A stretch of 31,696 nucleotides of DNA, taken from NCBI GenBank assembly GCA_022839745.1, contig JALHJB010000022.1, forward strand, positions 1 to 31,696, written 5' to 3'. Both the position numbers and the translations under genes were made by a program. The first letter of the stretch is position 1. Each line of letters opens with the position of its first letter. This document shows, one piece after another, positions 18,130 through 26,614 of this stretch. Source of the stretch: Actinomycetes bacterium. GTDB lineage: Bacteria > Actinomycetota > Coriobacteriia > Anaerosomatales > Anaerosomataceae. The notes below the pieces were generated by a model. That model was not told the origin of the DNA, did not search any database, and saw nothing but the letters and a program-made list of their open reading frames with translations.

Positions 18130-18248
18130 GGGCGGTCGGCAGGCGCTGCACGAAGTCACTCCGCAGCCGGGGAAGGCGCCGAGGACGCGCCGCGTCCGAG
18201 ACGCCGAGGGCCTCCGGCGAGGACTACGCAGCACGGCACCTGCCGCCC
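18130..18248. repeat. Dispersed palindromic repeat, copy B
   Basis: In inverted orientation this matches copy A (13912-14036) over most of its length. Shared blocks include GGCAGGTGCCGT, CGTAGTCCTCGCCGG, and GCCTTCCCCGGCTGCGGAG followed by TGACT. Its own ends are GGGCGG (18130-18135) and CCGCCC (18243-18248). The central hairpin arms have partly different sequences but keep their pairing. It lies between the divergent amtB and uvrA genes, so terminator function is not its general role. Confidence 0.85.
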
Positions 18249-18263
18249 TCACCCGCCCTCTCC

Positions 18264-18292
18264 TGGAACCCGCCTGCGCCGGGGCGTACAAT
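18264..18292 (+). promoter_or_regulatory. Candidate uvrA promoter
   Basis: TGGAAC (18264-18269) and TACAAT (18287-18292) are separated by 17 bp. The -10 box is a five-of-six match to consensus; the -35 box is weaker. No GAAC-N4-GTTC actinobacterial LexA box is visible here, so SOS control cannot be claimed from the sequence. Confidence 0.5.
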
Positions 18293-18343
18293 GGGGATTT
18301 GCAGCGAAACCGCCTCGCACCAACCACGAAAGGTCGCTCCCGA

Positions 18344-21193
18344 ATGTCTCTCGATCGCATCTCGATCCGCGGCGCCCGCCAGCACAACCTGAAGAACATC
18401 AATCTTGAGATCCCGCGCGACGAACTCGTGGTGGTCACGGGGCTCTCCGGCTCCGGCAAGAGCTCGCTCGCCTTCGACACCATTTACGCCGAGGGCCAGC
18501 GGCGCTACGTGGAGTCGCTTTCGGCCTACGCACGCCAGTTCCTCGGTCAGATGGACAAGCCCGATGTGGACCACATAGAGGGGCTCTCGCCGGCCGTCTC
18601 CATCGACCAGAAGACGACATCGAAGAACCCGCGCTCGACGGTGGGTACCGTCACGGAGATCTACGACTACCTCCGCCTGCTGTTCGCGCGGGTGGGTATC
18701 CCGCACTGCCCGGTCTGCGGCCGCGTGATCGAGAAGCAGACCGCCGAGCAGATCGTGGACACGCTGCTCGAGCTTCCCGAGGGCACCAAGTTCCAGGTGC
18801 TGGCGCCCATCGTGAAGGGCCGCAAAGGCGAGTACCACAAGCTGTTCGAGGACCTGAAGGCCGAAGGTTTCACACGTGTGCGCGTTGACGGCGAGGTGCG
18901 CACGCTCGACGAGGAGATCGTGCTCAACAAGAAGCTCAAGCACACCATCGACGTGGTGCTCGACCGGCTCGTGATGAAGGACTCCATCCGGCCGAGGCTT
19001 GCCGAGAGCGTGGACATGGCCCTCAAGCTTTCCGAGGGCACCGTGCGTGTGGCGGTGGTCGACGGCGAGGAGCACGAGTACTCCCAGGCGCTCGCGTGTC
19101 CCGAGCATGGATTCTCGATGGACGAGCTCAACCCGAGGGACTTCTCCTTCAACGCTCCGTATGGCGCGTGCCCGGAGTGCCTCGGCATAGGCAGCAGGCT
19201 CGAGGCAGACCCCGATCTCGTCGTGCCCGACCACACGCTCACCATCGCCGAGGGGGCGATCAAGCCGTACTCGGGCAACCTCAACTACTATCCGCAGCTG
19301 GTCGAAGCGGCAGCCAAGCACATCGGCGTGAGCATCGACGTCCCGTGGAGCGAGCTTCCCGAGGAGGCCCGCCACAAGCTTCTGCACGGCTTTGGCGATG
19401 AGAAGATCCGCCTGGACTACCTCACGCGCGATGGCCGCGAAACGTTCTGGTACACGAAGTACGAAGGCGCGCTTGCGAGTGTGATGCGGCGTCATGAGGA
19501 GACCGACAGCGAGCTGAGCAAGGAGAAACTCGAGGAGTACATGGCGGTCATCCCGTGCGCGTCGTGTGGCGGGGCGCGTCTGAAGCCGGAGATCCTCGCG
19601 GTGACGGTGGGCGGCAAGAACATCCATGAGGTCACCGGGATGTCAGCCGGACAGTCGCTGCGCTTCTTCGAGGCCGCCGAGCTGCTCACACAGCGCGAGC
19701 AGATCGTGGCGAGCCGCATCATCAAGGAGATCGTGGAACGGTTGCGGTTCCTCGTGGACGTGGGGCTCGACTACCTCACGCTCGAGCGCGCCACCGCCAC
19801 GCTCTCCGGCGGCGAGGCGCAACGCATCCGGCTCGCCACGCAGATCGGCAGCGGGCTCGTGGGCGTGCTGTACATCCTCGACGAGCCCTCCATCGGCCTG
19901 CATCAGCGCGATAACGAGCGCCTCATTGTGGCGCTCAAACGCCTGCGCGACATCGGCAACACGGTGATCGTGGTCGAGCACGACGAGGAGACCATCCGCG
20001 AGGCCGACTACGTGATCGACATGGGGCCGGGCGCTGGCGAGCACGGCGGCGAGATCGTGTGCATCGGCACGCCGGAGAAGCTGCTCACGTGTCCCGATTC
20101 GCTCACCGGACGCTATCTGGCTGGCGAGGTCGAGATCGCCCTGCCCGCCGAGCGGCGTACGCCGACGAAGGGGAGCGTCACGATCGTGGGGGCGCGGCAG
20201 AACAACCTGCGGTCGATCGACGTGGAGATCCCGCTCGGCATGCTCACCGTGGTGACCGGCGTGTCCGGCTCGGGGAAGAGCTCGCTTGTGGCTGACACGC
20301 TTGCGCCGGCGCTCTCCAACGCCGTGTACCGCACGCGTCACCGCACCGGCAGGCACGACCGCATCGAGGGCCTCGAGCGGCTCGACAAGGTCATCACCAT
20401 CGACCAGAGCCCGATCGGCCGTACGCCGAGGAGCAACCCGGCCACCTACACGGGCGTGTGGGACGACATCCGCAACCTCCTGGCGTCCACCAACGAGTCC
20501 AAGGCGCGCGGGTACGCACCCGGGCGGTTCAGCTTCAACGTGCGCGGCGGTCGCTGCGAGGCATGCAAAGGCGACGGGCAGATCAAGATCGAGATGCACT
20601 TCCTGCCCGACGTGTACGTGCCGTGCGAGGTCTGCAAAGGCGCCCGGTACAACCGCGAGACGCTCCAGGTCACGTACAAGGGCAAGAACGTCGCCGAGAT
20701 CCTCGACATGTCGGTGGAAGAAGCGCTCACGTTCTTCGAGAACATCCCCAAGATCCGCCGCAAGCTCCAGACGCTCTTCGACGTAGGCCTCGGTTACGTG
20801 CGGCTCGGCCAGCCCGCCACCACGCTTTCGGGCGGCGAGGCACAGCGGGTGAAGCTCGCGAGCGAGCTGCAGCGCGTCTCGACCGGGAGGACGTTCTACA
20901 TCCTCGACGAGCCGACGACGGGTCTGCACTTCGACGACGTGCGGCAGCTCCTGAACGTGCTCCAGCGTCTGGTGGACGCGGGCAACACCGTGCTCGTGAT
21001 CGAGCACAACCTCGACGTGATCAAGAGCGCCGACCACCTCATCGACCTCGGCCCCGAGGGCGGGGACCGGGGCGGCGATATCGTCGTGACCGGCACGCCC
21101 GAGGACGTGGCAGCATGCGCCGAGTCGTACACCGGGCGATTCCTGAAGCCCGTGCTGGAGGGTCACCACGCGCGCGTTGCGGCGAAGGGGTAG
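18344..21193 (+). CDS. uvrA: Excinuclease ABC subunit A
   Basis: UvrA is the dimeric damage-recognition ATPase of nucleotide excision repair. The 949-residue length is standard. It contains two ABC modules: Walker A GLSGSGKS (33-40) and GVSGSGKS in the second half, and signature motifs LSGGEAQRIRLATQIG and LSGGEAQRVKLASEL, with Walker B segments VLYILDEPSIGLH and FYILDEPTTGLH. Zinc-binding cysteines appear as CPVCG, CASCGG and the CEACKGDG...CEVCKGARYN module. ATG 18344 gives the usual MSLDRISIRGARQHNLKN start with GAAAGG 10 nt upstream; the open frame further upstream is not conserved-looking. A toxin-antitoxin pair separates it from uvrC. Confidence 0.97.
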   Translation: MSLDRISIRGARQHNLKNINLEIPRDELVVVTGLSGSGKSSLAFDTIYAEGQRRYVESLSAYARQFLGQMDKPDVDHIEGLSPAVSIDQKTTSKNPRSTVGTVTEIYDYLRLLFARVGIPHCPVCGRVIEKQTAEQIVDTLLELPEGTKFQVLAPIVKGRKGEYHKLFEDLKAEGFTRVRVDGEVRTLDEEIVLNKKLKHTIDVVLDRLVMKDSIRPRLAESVDMALKLSEGTVRVAVVDGEEHEYSQALACPEHGFSMDELNPRDFSFNAPYGACPECLGIGSRLEADPDLVVPDHTLTIAEGAIKPYSGNLNYYPQLVEAAAKHIGVSIDVPWSELPEEARHKLLHGFGDEKIRLDYLTRDGRETFWYTKYEGALASVMRRHEETDSELSKEKLEEYMAVIPCASCGGARLKPEILAVTVGGKNIHEVTGMSAGQSLRFFEAAELLTQREQIVASRIIKEIVERLRFLVDVGLDYLTLERATATLSGGEAQRIRLATQIGSGLVGVLYILDEPSIGLHQRDNERLIVALKRLRDIGNTVIVVEHDEETIREADYVIDMGPGAGEHGGEIVCIGTPEKLLTCPDSLTGRYLAGEVEIALPAERRTPTKGSVTIVGARQNNLRSIDVEIPLGMLTVVTGVSGSGKSSLVADTLAPALSNAVYRTRHRTGRHDRIEGLERLDKVITIDQSPIGRTPRSNPATYTGVWDDIRNLLASTNESKARGYAPGRFSFNVRGGRCEACKGDGQIKIEMHFLPDVYVPCEVCKGARYNRETLQVTYKGKNVAEILDMSVEEALTFFENIPKIRRKLQTLFDVGLGYVRLGQPATTLSGGEAQRVKLASELQRVSTGRTFYILDEPTTGLHFDDVRQLLNVLQRLVDAGNTVLVIEHNLDVIKSADHLIDLGPEGGDRGGDIVVTGTPEDVAACAESYTGRFLKPVLEGHHARVAAKG

Positions 21194-21267
21194 GACGCGG
21201 GGCAGCGTTGGGGCGCCGTGCGGCGGAGGCCGCAAGAATGCGAATCTGCCCCGAAAGGCACAATACA

Positions 21268-21297
21268 TTGCAATAATATGCCCGACATGGCATATTA
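21268..21297 (+). promoter_or_regulatory. abiE promoter overlapped by a 9-bp-arm inverted repeat
   Basis: TTGCAA (21268-21273) and CATATT (21291-21296) are 17 bp apart. The perfect inverted repeat TAATATGCC-N6-GGCATATTA (21274-21297) covers the spacer and the -10 box. AbiEi antitoxins are known to repress their own promoter by binding inverted repeats, so this is the likely operator. The start codon begins 6 nt after the -10 box and there is no Shine-Dalgarno, suggesting a leaderless transcript. Confidence 0.7.
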
Positions 21298-21302
21298 ACG
21301 TC

Positions 21303-21935
21303 ATGAAGTACCGCGAACTGCTGGACAGTATCGGTCGCCGCCCGGTCTTCGTCTCGTCGCTGCTGCGAGCCGGGGACGTGGATGAGGTCGACCTGGGTCG
21401 CCAGCTCTCACGCTGGGTGGTGAGCGGTAAGCTGCTGCAACTGCGCCGGGGTGTCTACGCGTTGCCGGAGGCGTTTCAGAGTCGCGCACCCCACCCGTTC
21501 GAGGTTGCGAATCTCCTGGAGCGGCCATCGTACGTGAGTCTCGAGAGCGCCCTGTCGTATCACGGCGTGATTCCCGAGGCCGTCTTCGTGACCACGAGTG
21601 TCACCACGGCCCGCGCGGGCGAGTTCGATACTCCCCTCGGCCGATACGGCTACCGGCACGTCGGCCCGGCGCTGTTCTGGGGCTATGCCACAGCACCGAT
21701 CGGGGGCGCCGATGTCCTCGTAGCCAGGCCTGAGAAAGCGTTGCTCGATTTGGTCCACCTTCGACCAGGCGCCGATCGGCTGCTCTTCCTTGAGGGGCTC
21801 CGCTTGGACGTCGGCAGACTGGACCAGCAGGTGCTGGATGACATGGCGCGTCGCAGCGCCAGGCCGAAGTTGGTGCGGGCAGCAGCGAACGTCGCGCGGC
21901 TGCGTGAAGCGCACGGTGAGTGGGAGGCGCTGTGA
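21303..21935 (+). CDS. abiEi: AbiEi-type antitoxin / transcriptional autorepressor
   Basis: This is the antitoxin of a type IV AbiE toxin-antitoxin system; the family combines an N-terminal winged helix-turn-helix with a C-terminal antitoxin domain. The 210-residue protein has the expected wHTH (about residues 14-55, ending GKLLQLRRGVYALP) and then PSYVSLESALSYHGVIPEAVFVTTS, which is typical of the AbiEi family. Next come DTPLGRYGYRHV and the PEKALLDLVHLR motif. ATG 21303 is the only start that fits the domain boundary and lies directly behind the promoter/operator. The stop overlaps the toxin start by 4 bp (GTGA). Confidence 0.88.
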   Translation: MKYRELLDSIGRRPVFVSSLLRAGDVDEVDLGRQLSRWVVSGKLLQLRRGVYALPEAFQSRAPHPFEVANLLERPSYVSLESALSYHGVIPEAVFVTTSVTTARAGEFDTPLGRYGYRHVGPALFWGYATAPIGGADVLVARPEKALLDLVHLRPGADRLLFLEGLRLDVGRLDQQVLDDMARRSARPKLVRAAANVARLREAHGEWEAL

Positions 21936-22744
21936 AGGATCGCGCGATCGAGCTGGTGAACCATCGTCGACAGGGTGTGGACGGTCGCAACCTGCTGCGC
22001 GAGTTTCTGCAGTCGCGCATCCTCGGCGTGATGCAGGATGCGGGGGCGATGGTGCCGCTGGCCTTCATGGGTGGTACTGCCCTGCGTTTCCTTTACCGTC
22101 AGCCTCGCTTCTCAGAGGACCTCGACTTCGCGCTGGAACGAAACGGACGGGAATTCGATCTGCGCACGCTTGCGGAGAAGATCGCGCGCGAGCTCGAGCG
22201 CGAGGGATACGTGCTGAATGTCAGCCTGCGGCAGACGAGTGCTGTGCAGAAGGCGGCATTCGGGTTCGTCGGGCTGTTGCATGAAGCGGGACTGTCACCG
22301 TACGAAGACGAGTCGCTCAAAATCCTGCTCGAGGTCGACACCAACCCGCCGGCAAGCGCGGGGCTGGCTGTCACGCTCGTCGATCGTTTCGGCCCGCTGC
22401 GATTGCAGCATCACGACCTGCCGTCGCTGTTCGCCGGCAAAATCGCGGCCGTGGTGGCGCGCCCGTACACGAAGGGCCGCGACCTCTACGACCTCATGTG
22501 GTATCTCACGCGGGAACCGGCGATCGAGCCCAACCTCGTGATGCTCGCACACGCGCTGGCGCAGACCGCGCCGGAGGCGGCAGCTCTCGCCGCAGCCGAT
22601 TGGCGTGAGGCGCTAAGGGTGCGGCTGAAGAGTGTGGATTGGGCCGATGCGCGCACGGACGTGCTGCGCTTCCTCGAGCAGCCGCGGGACATCGAGCTCA
22701 TCGAAGCGGCGACGTTCGAGCAGCTGTTGGGGGAGGATCGATGA
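21932..22744 (+). CDS. abiEii: AbiEii-type nucleotidyltransferase toxin
   Basis: AbiEii toxins are DUF1814 nucleotidyltransferases that halt growth; relatives modify tRNA with nucleotides. The 270-residue protein shows motif I GGTALR (47-52), motif II SEDLDFALE (61-69) with its paired acidic residues, motif III around AGKIAAVVARPYTKGRDLYDLMWYL (169-193), with Lys and Arg-Asp conserved, and a C-terminal helical region. All key residues are present, so it should be active. GTG 21932 overlaps the antitoxin stop; GTG 21920 is an upstream in-frame alternative. Its TGA overlaps the uvrC start (ATGA, 22741-22744), so the toxin and the repair nuclease are translationally coupled. Confidence 0.88.
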   Translation: MKDRAIELVNHRRQGVDGRNLLREFLQSRILGVMQDAGAMVPLAFMGGTALRFLYRQPRFSEDLDFALERNGREFDLRTLAEKIARELEREGYVLNVSLRQTSAVQKAAFGFVGLLHEAGLSPYEDESLKILLEVDTNPPASAGLAVTLVDRFGPLRLQHHDLPSLFAGKIAAVVARPYTKGRDLYDLMWYLTREPAIEPNLVMLAHALAQTAPEAAALAAADWREALRVRLKSVDWADARTDVLRFLEQPRDIELIEAATFEQLLGEDR

Positions 22745-24621
22745 CCGACCACGCGGGCGCCCCCACCCCCAACATCGTCTCCCAGCTCGGCCACGTGCCC
22801 GATTCGCCGGGCGTCTACCTGTGGAAGCAGGGCGACGAGGTCCTCTACGTGGGCAAGGCCAAGTCGCTCCGGAAGCGGATGCGGCAGTACACCGGCGGGC
22901 ACGACGACCGGGCGATGATCCCGAAGATGATGGCGCGGGTCGACTCGTTCGACTACGTGACCACCACCACCGAGGCCGAGTCCATGATCCTCGAGGCCAA
23001 CCTCATCAAGGAGCTCCGGCCACCGTACAACGTGGACTTCAAGGACGACAAGAGCTTCCCGTTCATCGCGCTCACGCTGTCAGATCCGTTCCCCGCGATC
23101 AAGTACACCCGCGAGAAGCACAAGCCCGGCACCCGCTACTTCGGCCCGTACACCGACGCCCGGGCGGCGCGCGAGACGATGGAGGTCGTGCGGCGCGTGT
23201 ATCCCGTGTGCCGCGCCACGTGCGTGGAGTGGAAGCGGCTGACCGGGCGCGACGGTGAGCCCACAGGCACGGCATGCTTCGACTACCACGTGGGCAAGGG
23301 CCCCGGGCCGTGCGTAGGCGCGATCACGCAGGCCGAGTACCGCGAGCGCATTGACAAGATCGCGGCGTTCCTCGAGGGCCGGCAGCGCGACGTGGCCGAC
23401 GAGCTCGAGCGCGCGATGCGAGACGCGGCCGCCGATCTCGACTACGAGCGCGCCGCGCGGCTGCGCAACTCGCTCGACGCCGTGCGCGCCTCACTCGAGC
23501 GGCAGCGCGTGGTCTCCGACCGGCCGCTCGACCTCGACGTCATCGGCCTCGAGCGCGAGGAGACCATCGCTGGCGTGCATCTGCTGCACGTCCGCGAAGG
23601 TCGCATCGTGGGCAGCAACGAGTTCACGCTCGACAAGGGCCTCGACGTGGGCGAGGTCGAGCTCATCGAAGGCTTCCTGCTGCGCTACTACGGCGCCGCG
23701 TCGTACGTCCCACGCGAGGTGCTCGTGCCAACGCTGCCCGAGGAGCCAGAGGCGGTGGAGGCGTGGCTGCGCGGCCTGCGCGGCACCAGCGTGCGGCTCG
23801 CCGTGCCGCAACGCGGCGACAAGCGATCGCTGCTCGAGCTCGCGTCGGTCAACGCACGCCACTCGCTCGCGCGCTACAAGCACCGCACCCGCTACGACGA
23901 AGAGCGGCTCAACCGCGCGCTGCTCGAGCTCGAAAGCGCGCTCGCGCTCCCGGCGCCGCCGCTGCGCATCGAGTGCTACGACATCTCCACGCTCCACGGA
24001 CGTCACTCGGTGGGCTCGATGGTGGTCTTCACCGGGGGGCGCGCCGACAAGGCGGCGTACCGGCGCTTCAAGGTGCGATTGCCCGCCGAGGAAGCCAACG
24101 ACGTCGCCATGATGGCCGAGGTGCTCAGGCGGCGGTTCGCGCGTGACGACGCAGGTGACAGCCGCTTCGCCCGGCAGCGGCCCGACCTGCTGCTCATCGA
24201 CGGCGGCAAGCCGCAGCTCAACGCCGTCCACGCGGTGCTCGCCGAGCTCGGTCTCACGCACATCTCACTCGCATCGCTCGCCAAGCGCGAGGAGGAGCTG
24301 TGGGTGCCGGGCTGGGACGAGCCAGTCGTGTTACCCAACGGCTCGCCTTCGCTCTACCTCGTGAAGCGCGTGCGCGACGAGGCGCACCGTTTCGCGATCG
24401 AGTACCACCGTGAGCTGCGCGGCAAGGCGATGACCGCCTCCGTGCTCGACGAGATCCCCGGCGTGGGCCCCAAGCGCAAGAAGGCGCTCCTCAAGCACTT
24501 CGGCGGCATCCGCAAGCTGCGTGCCGTGAGTGCCGAGGAGATCGCGGCCGTGCCGGGTGTGACCCGAGATGTGGCCGAGGCAGTTGCTGAGGCGCTCCGG
24601 GCCGGACATCAGGACCGATAG
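22741..24621 (+). CDS. uvrC: Excinuclease ABC subunit C
   Basis: UvrC makes both incisions around the lesion found by UvrA and UvrB. The 626-residue protein has the GIY-YIG nuclease domain for the 3' cut, with GVY at 24-26 and YVG at 36-38. It is followed by a UVR domain (AADLDYERAARLRNSLDAVR, about 220-245) that contacts UvrB, the RNase-H-like domain for the 5' cut with IECYDIS and LLLIDGGKPQL, and a helix-hairpin-helix pair near the end (IPGVGPKRKKALLKHFGG). ATG 22741 overlaps the toxin stop and gives the usual start. No other promoter is evident, so transcription probably comes from the abiE or uvrA promoter. Confidence 0.97.
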   Translation: MTDHAGAPTPNIVSQLGHVPDSPGVYLWKQGDEVLYVGKAKSLRKRMRQYTGGHDDRAMIPKMMARVDSFDYVTTTTEAESMILEANLIKELRPPYNVDFKDDKSFPFIALTLSDPFPAIKYTREKHKPGTRYFGPYTDARAARETMEVVRRVYPVCRATCVEWKRLTGRDGEPTGTACFDYHVGKGPGPCVGAITQAEYRERIDKIAAFLEGRQRDVADELERAMRDAAADLDYERAARLRNSLDAVRASLERQRVVSDRPLDLDVIGLEREETIAGVHLLHVREGRIVGSNEFTLDKGLDVGEVELIEGFLLRYYGAASYVPREVLVPTLPEEPEAVEAWLRGLRGTSVRLAVPQRGDKRSLLELASVNARHSLARYKHRTRYDEERLNRALLELESALALPAPPLRIECYDISTLHGRHSVGSMVVFTGGRADKAAYRRFKVRLPAEEANDVAMMAEVLRRRFARDDAGDSRFARQRPDLLLIDGGKPQLNAVHAVLAELGLTHISLASLAKREEELWVPGWDEPVVLPNGSPSLYLVKRVRDEAHRFAIEYHRELRGKAMTASVLDEIPGVGPKRKKALLKHFGGIRKLRAVSAEEIAAVPGVTRDVAEAVAEALRAGHQDR

Positions 24622-24721
24622 CGGTCACCGGCGTTGAAGCGGACGCGCAACTGGTGAGCCGAGCGGCTGTGTCAGGGCGTGTATCATGGGTCCGTTCCGT
24701 GGGCACGCTGAAGGAGCGGGG

Positions 24722-25333
24722 TTGATCGCAGCCGGTACGCAGAGTGGATCGCAGTCACCCCGAGAGCCTGACGTGCGTCTGTGGAGTCTCTTCTGGGTGT
24801 TCTTCCGGGTGGGTCTGTTCACCATCGGCGGCGGCCTTGCGATGGCCACGGTCATCCGGCACGAACTCGTGTTGCGGCGCCGATGGGTGACCGATGCCGA
24901 GTTCATGCAGGAGATGTCGCTGGCGACGCTGGTGCCGGGTGCGATCGCGGTGAACATCGCACACATCCAGGGCCGGCGGCTTCGTGGCGGACCGGGTTCG
25001 GTCGTAGCGGTCCTCGGTACCGTTCTGCCCTCGTTCTTCACCATCCTCTTTATCGCTCTCTTCGCGCTGCCGTACTTCGAGCACCCGGTGGTGGCGGCGT
25101 TCCTGCGCGGATGTGCGGTGGCCGTGGCGGGCCAGCTCGCGTTCACGGCGTTCGTGTTCGCGCGTACGCATCTGCGCGGAGCGGCCAATGTGGCCGTGTG
25201 TCTCATCACGCTTGTCGTGCTTGCCGTGTTCGGAGTGCATCCTGTTGTGGCTATGGCGCTCGCGGGGGCGCTCGGCTATCTGCTCTCGGACGATCGGTTC
25301 AAGCCGACCGGCCTGGACACGGCACCGGACTGA
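24722..25333 (+). CDS. chrA: Chromate-type transporter, first half-size subunit
   Basis: This is the short-chain form of the CHR (chromate ion transporter) family, in which two half-size proteins replace one long ChrA. The protein has about 203 residues and five or six hydrophobic helices. The family motif near the N-terminus reads FFRVGLFTIGGGLAMATVIRHELV, followed by LVPGAIAVNIAHIQG. TTG 24722 is preferred because AAGGAG lies 5 nt upstream; ATG 24686 is in frame but has no ribosome site and overlaps a -10-like TATCAT (24682-24687). The actual ion may be chromate or another anion. The partner subunit starts 31 bp later. Confidence 0.85.
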   Translation: MIAAGTQSGSQSPREPDVRLWSLFWVFFRVGLFTIGGGLAMATVIRHELVLRRRWVTDAEFMQEMSLATLVPGAIAVNIAHIQGRRLRGGPGSVVAVLGTVLPSFFTILFIALFALPYFEHPVVAAFLRGCAVAVAGQLAFTAFVFARTHLRGAANVAVCLITLVVLAVFGVHPVVAMALAGALGYLLSDDRFKPTGLDTAPD

Positions 25334-25364
25334 TGTGCGTGACCAGGGAATGGACGGAGGTGTG

Positions 25365-25892
25365 ATGGCGGCGCTGCTGCAACTGTTCGCGAGTTTCGCG
25401 CTCATCGGGCTGGGCGCCTACGGCGGTGGCCTCGTGACCATACCGCTCATCCAACACGAAGTCGTCACGGTGCGCGGGTGGCTTGCCGCCGAGGAGATGA
25501 GTCAGCTGCTCGCCGTGGCTCAGATGACGCCGGGCCCTATCGCGATAAACGGTGCGACGTTCGTCGGTTACAGGGTGGCTGGGATCCCGGGCGCGGTGGT
25601 ATCCACGGTGGCGGTGCTGCTGCCATCACTGCTCATACTCGCTGTGCTTGTCCGTATCGTGGACCGTATCGCAGGGAGTCGGCATGTCGGGCGGGTGCGT
25701 GGTGGGCTGCAGATCGGCGTGCTCAGCCTCATCCTGTTCGCCGTGTGGTCGTACGGCGCGGTCGTGGTGACAGGATGGTGGGAGTTCGCGCTTGCGGCGG
25801 GCGCGTTCGGGGTCCTTGTCGCCACAGAAGGCAAGGTGCAGCCGGCTCTGGTCATCCTCGGCTGCGGAGTGCTGGGAGTCGCTCTCTTCTGA
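25365..25892 (+). CDS. chrA: Chromate-type transporter, second half-size subunit
   Basis: This is the second half of the CHR pair, with 175 residues and about five hydrophobic helices. The characteristic motif is FALIGLGAYGGGLVTIPLIQHEVV, then AQMTPGPIAINGATFVGYRVAG. The two proteins are distinct paralogues, as expected for paired short CHR proteins that insert with opposite topology and work together. ATG 25365 has GGAGG just upstream; GTG 25362 is possible. It is followed by a carbonic anhydrase gene on the same strand after 112 bp. Confidence 0.87.
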   Translation: MAALLQLFASFALIGLGAYGGGLVTIPLIQHEVVTVRGWLAAEEMSQLLAVAQMTPGPIAINGATFVGYRVAGIPGAVVSTVAVLLPSLLILAVLVRIVDRIAGSRHVGRVRGGLQIGVLSLILFAVWSYGAVVVTGWWEFALAAGAFGVLVATEGKVQPALVILGCGVLGVALF

Positions 25893-26004
25893 GGGCGTGC
25901 GTGGTACGCAACGGCCGCGAGGCGCGTTCGGTTCTGGACCGCGTCATCCGATCACAGGGATCCTGGCGGGGTATCCTTCCGATGTGACGCGAGAAGGGGC
26001 TACG

Positions 26005-26562
26005 GTGGAGCGAGAGCAGATCCTGCGTGCGCTGCGAGACGGCAACGATCGCTACGTTGCCGAGCGCGGCGCCGAACTGGTTGGCGGTGTGCCCGGCGTG
26101 GTGCCCGCACATCAGCCGGTCGCGGTGGTCATCGGCTGTTCTGACGCGCGTGTGCCGGTGGAGCAGGTTTTCGACCAGCCGCCTGGCTCGCTGTTCATCG
26201 TGCGGGTCGCCGGTCACGTGCTCGAGCCGGCCGCCCTGGCGTCGATCCTGTACGCGATCCGTGAGCTCGAGGTACGTCTGGTGATCGTGATGGGGCATCA
26301 ATCGTGTGGCGCGGTCTGCGCGGCGATGTCGGGCACCGACGATCCGGCGCTCCGCCCGCTGGTGGCGCCGATCGTCGATCGGCTCGCCCGGGTGGGGGAT
26401 GACGGCATCTGCGAGGATGCAGCTGTCCGTGCTAACGCGCGTGCGGCGGTTGTCGAAGTGGTGGCATACCTGCGGCGGGTCGCGCCGGAACTCGCCTCGC
26501 AGGTGGACGTGTGCGGTGCCGTCAAGTCGCTCGACACCGGCGAAGTGGAGTGGCTGGACTGA
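26005..26562 (+). CDS. Beta-class carbonic anhydrase
   Basis: The zinc enzyme interconverts CO2 and bicarbonate. The 185-residue protein shows the beta-class zinc ligands: C45 in GCSDARVP, with D47 and R49 forming the conserved dyad, and H98 and C101 in MGHQSCGAV. The RVAGHVLEP and SILYAIRELEV segments also match. GTG 26005 is chosen because AGAAGGGG precedes it by 5 nt; GTG 25984 is in frame but lacks a good ribosome site. The protein is slightly short for the class because it lacks the usual longer N-terminal helix. It sits behind the CHR transporter pair and may be cotranscribed with it. Confidence 0.92.
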   Translation: MEREQILRALRDGNDRYVAERGAELVGGVPGVVPAHQPVAVVIGCSDARVPVEQVFDQPPGSLFIVRVAGHVLEPAALASILYAIRELEVRLVIVMGHQSCGAVCAAMSGTDDPALRPLVAPIVDRLARVGDDGICEDAAVRANARAAVVEVVAYLRRVAPELASQVDVCGAVKSLDTGEVEWLD

Positions 26563-26614
26563 CACAGGCGCGTTCTTCCGGCTGTGCATGTCTTGACGTG
26601 GATTCGGGGCAACT

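Noticed and set aside
17998..18130. A sigma-54 promoter or GlnR-type site before amtB
   Set aside because: No GG-N10-GC element with the TGGCAC/TTGCA context and no convincing GlnR dyad could be found on the minus strand.
18250..18343. An SOS (LexA) box before uvrA
   Set aside because: GAAC occurs in the -35 region, but no GTTC follows at the required distance, so the actinobacterial LexA consensus is not met.
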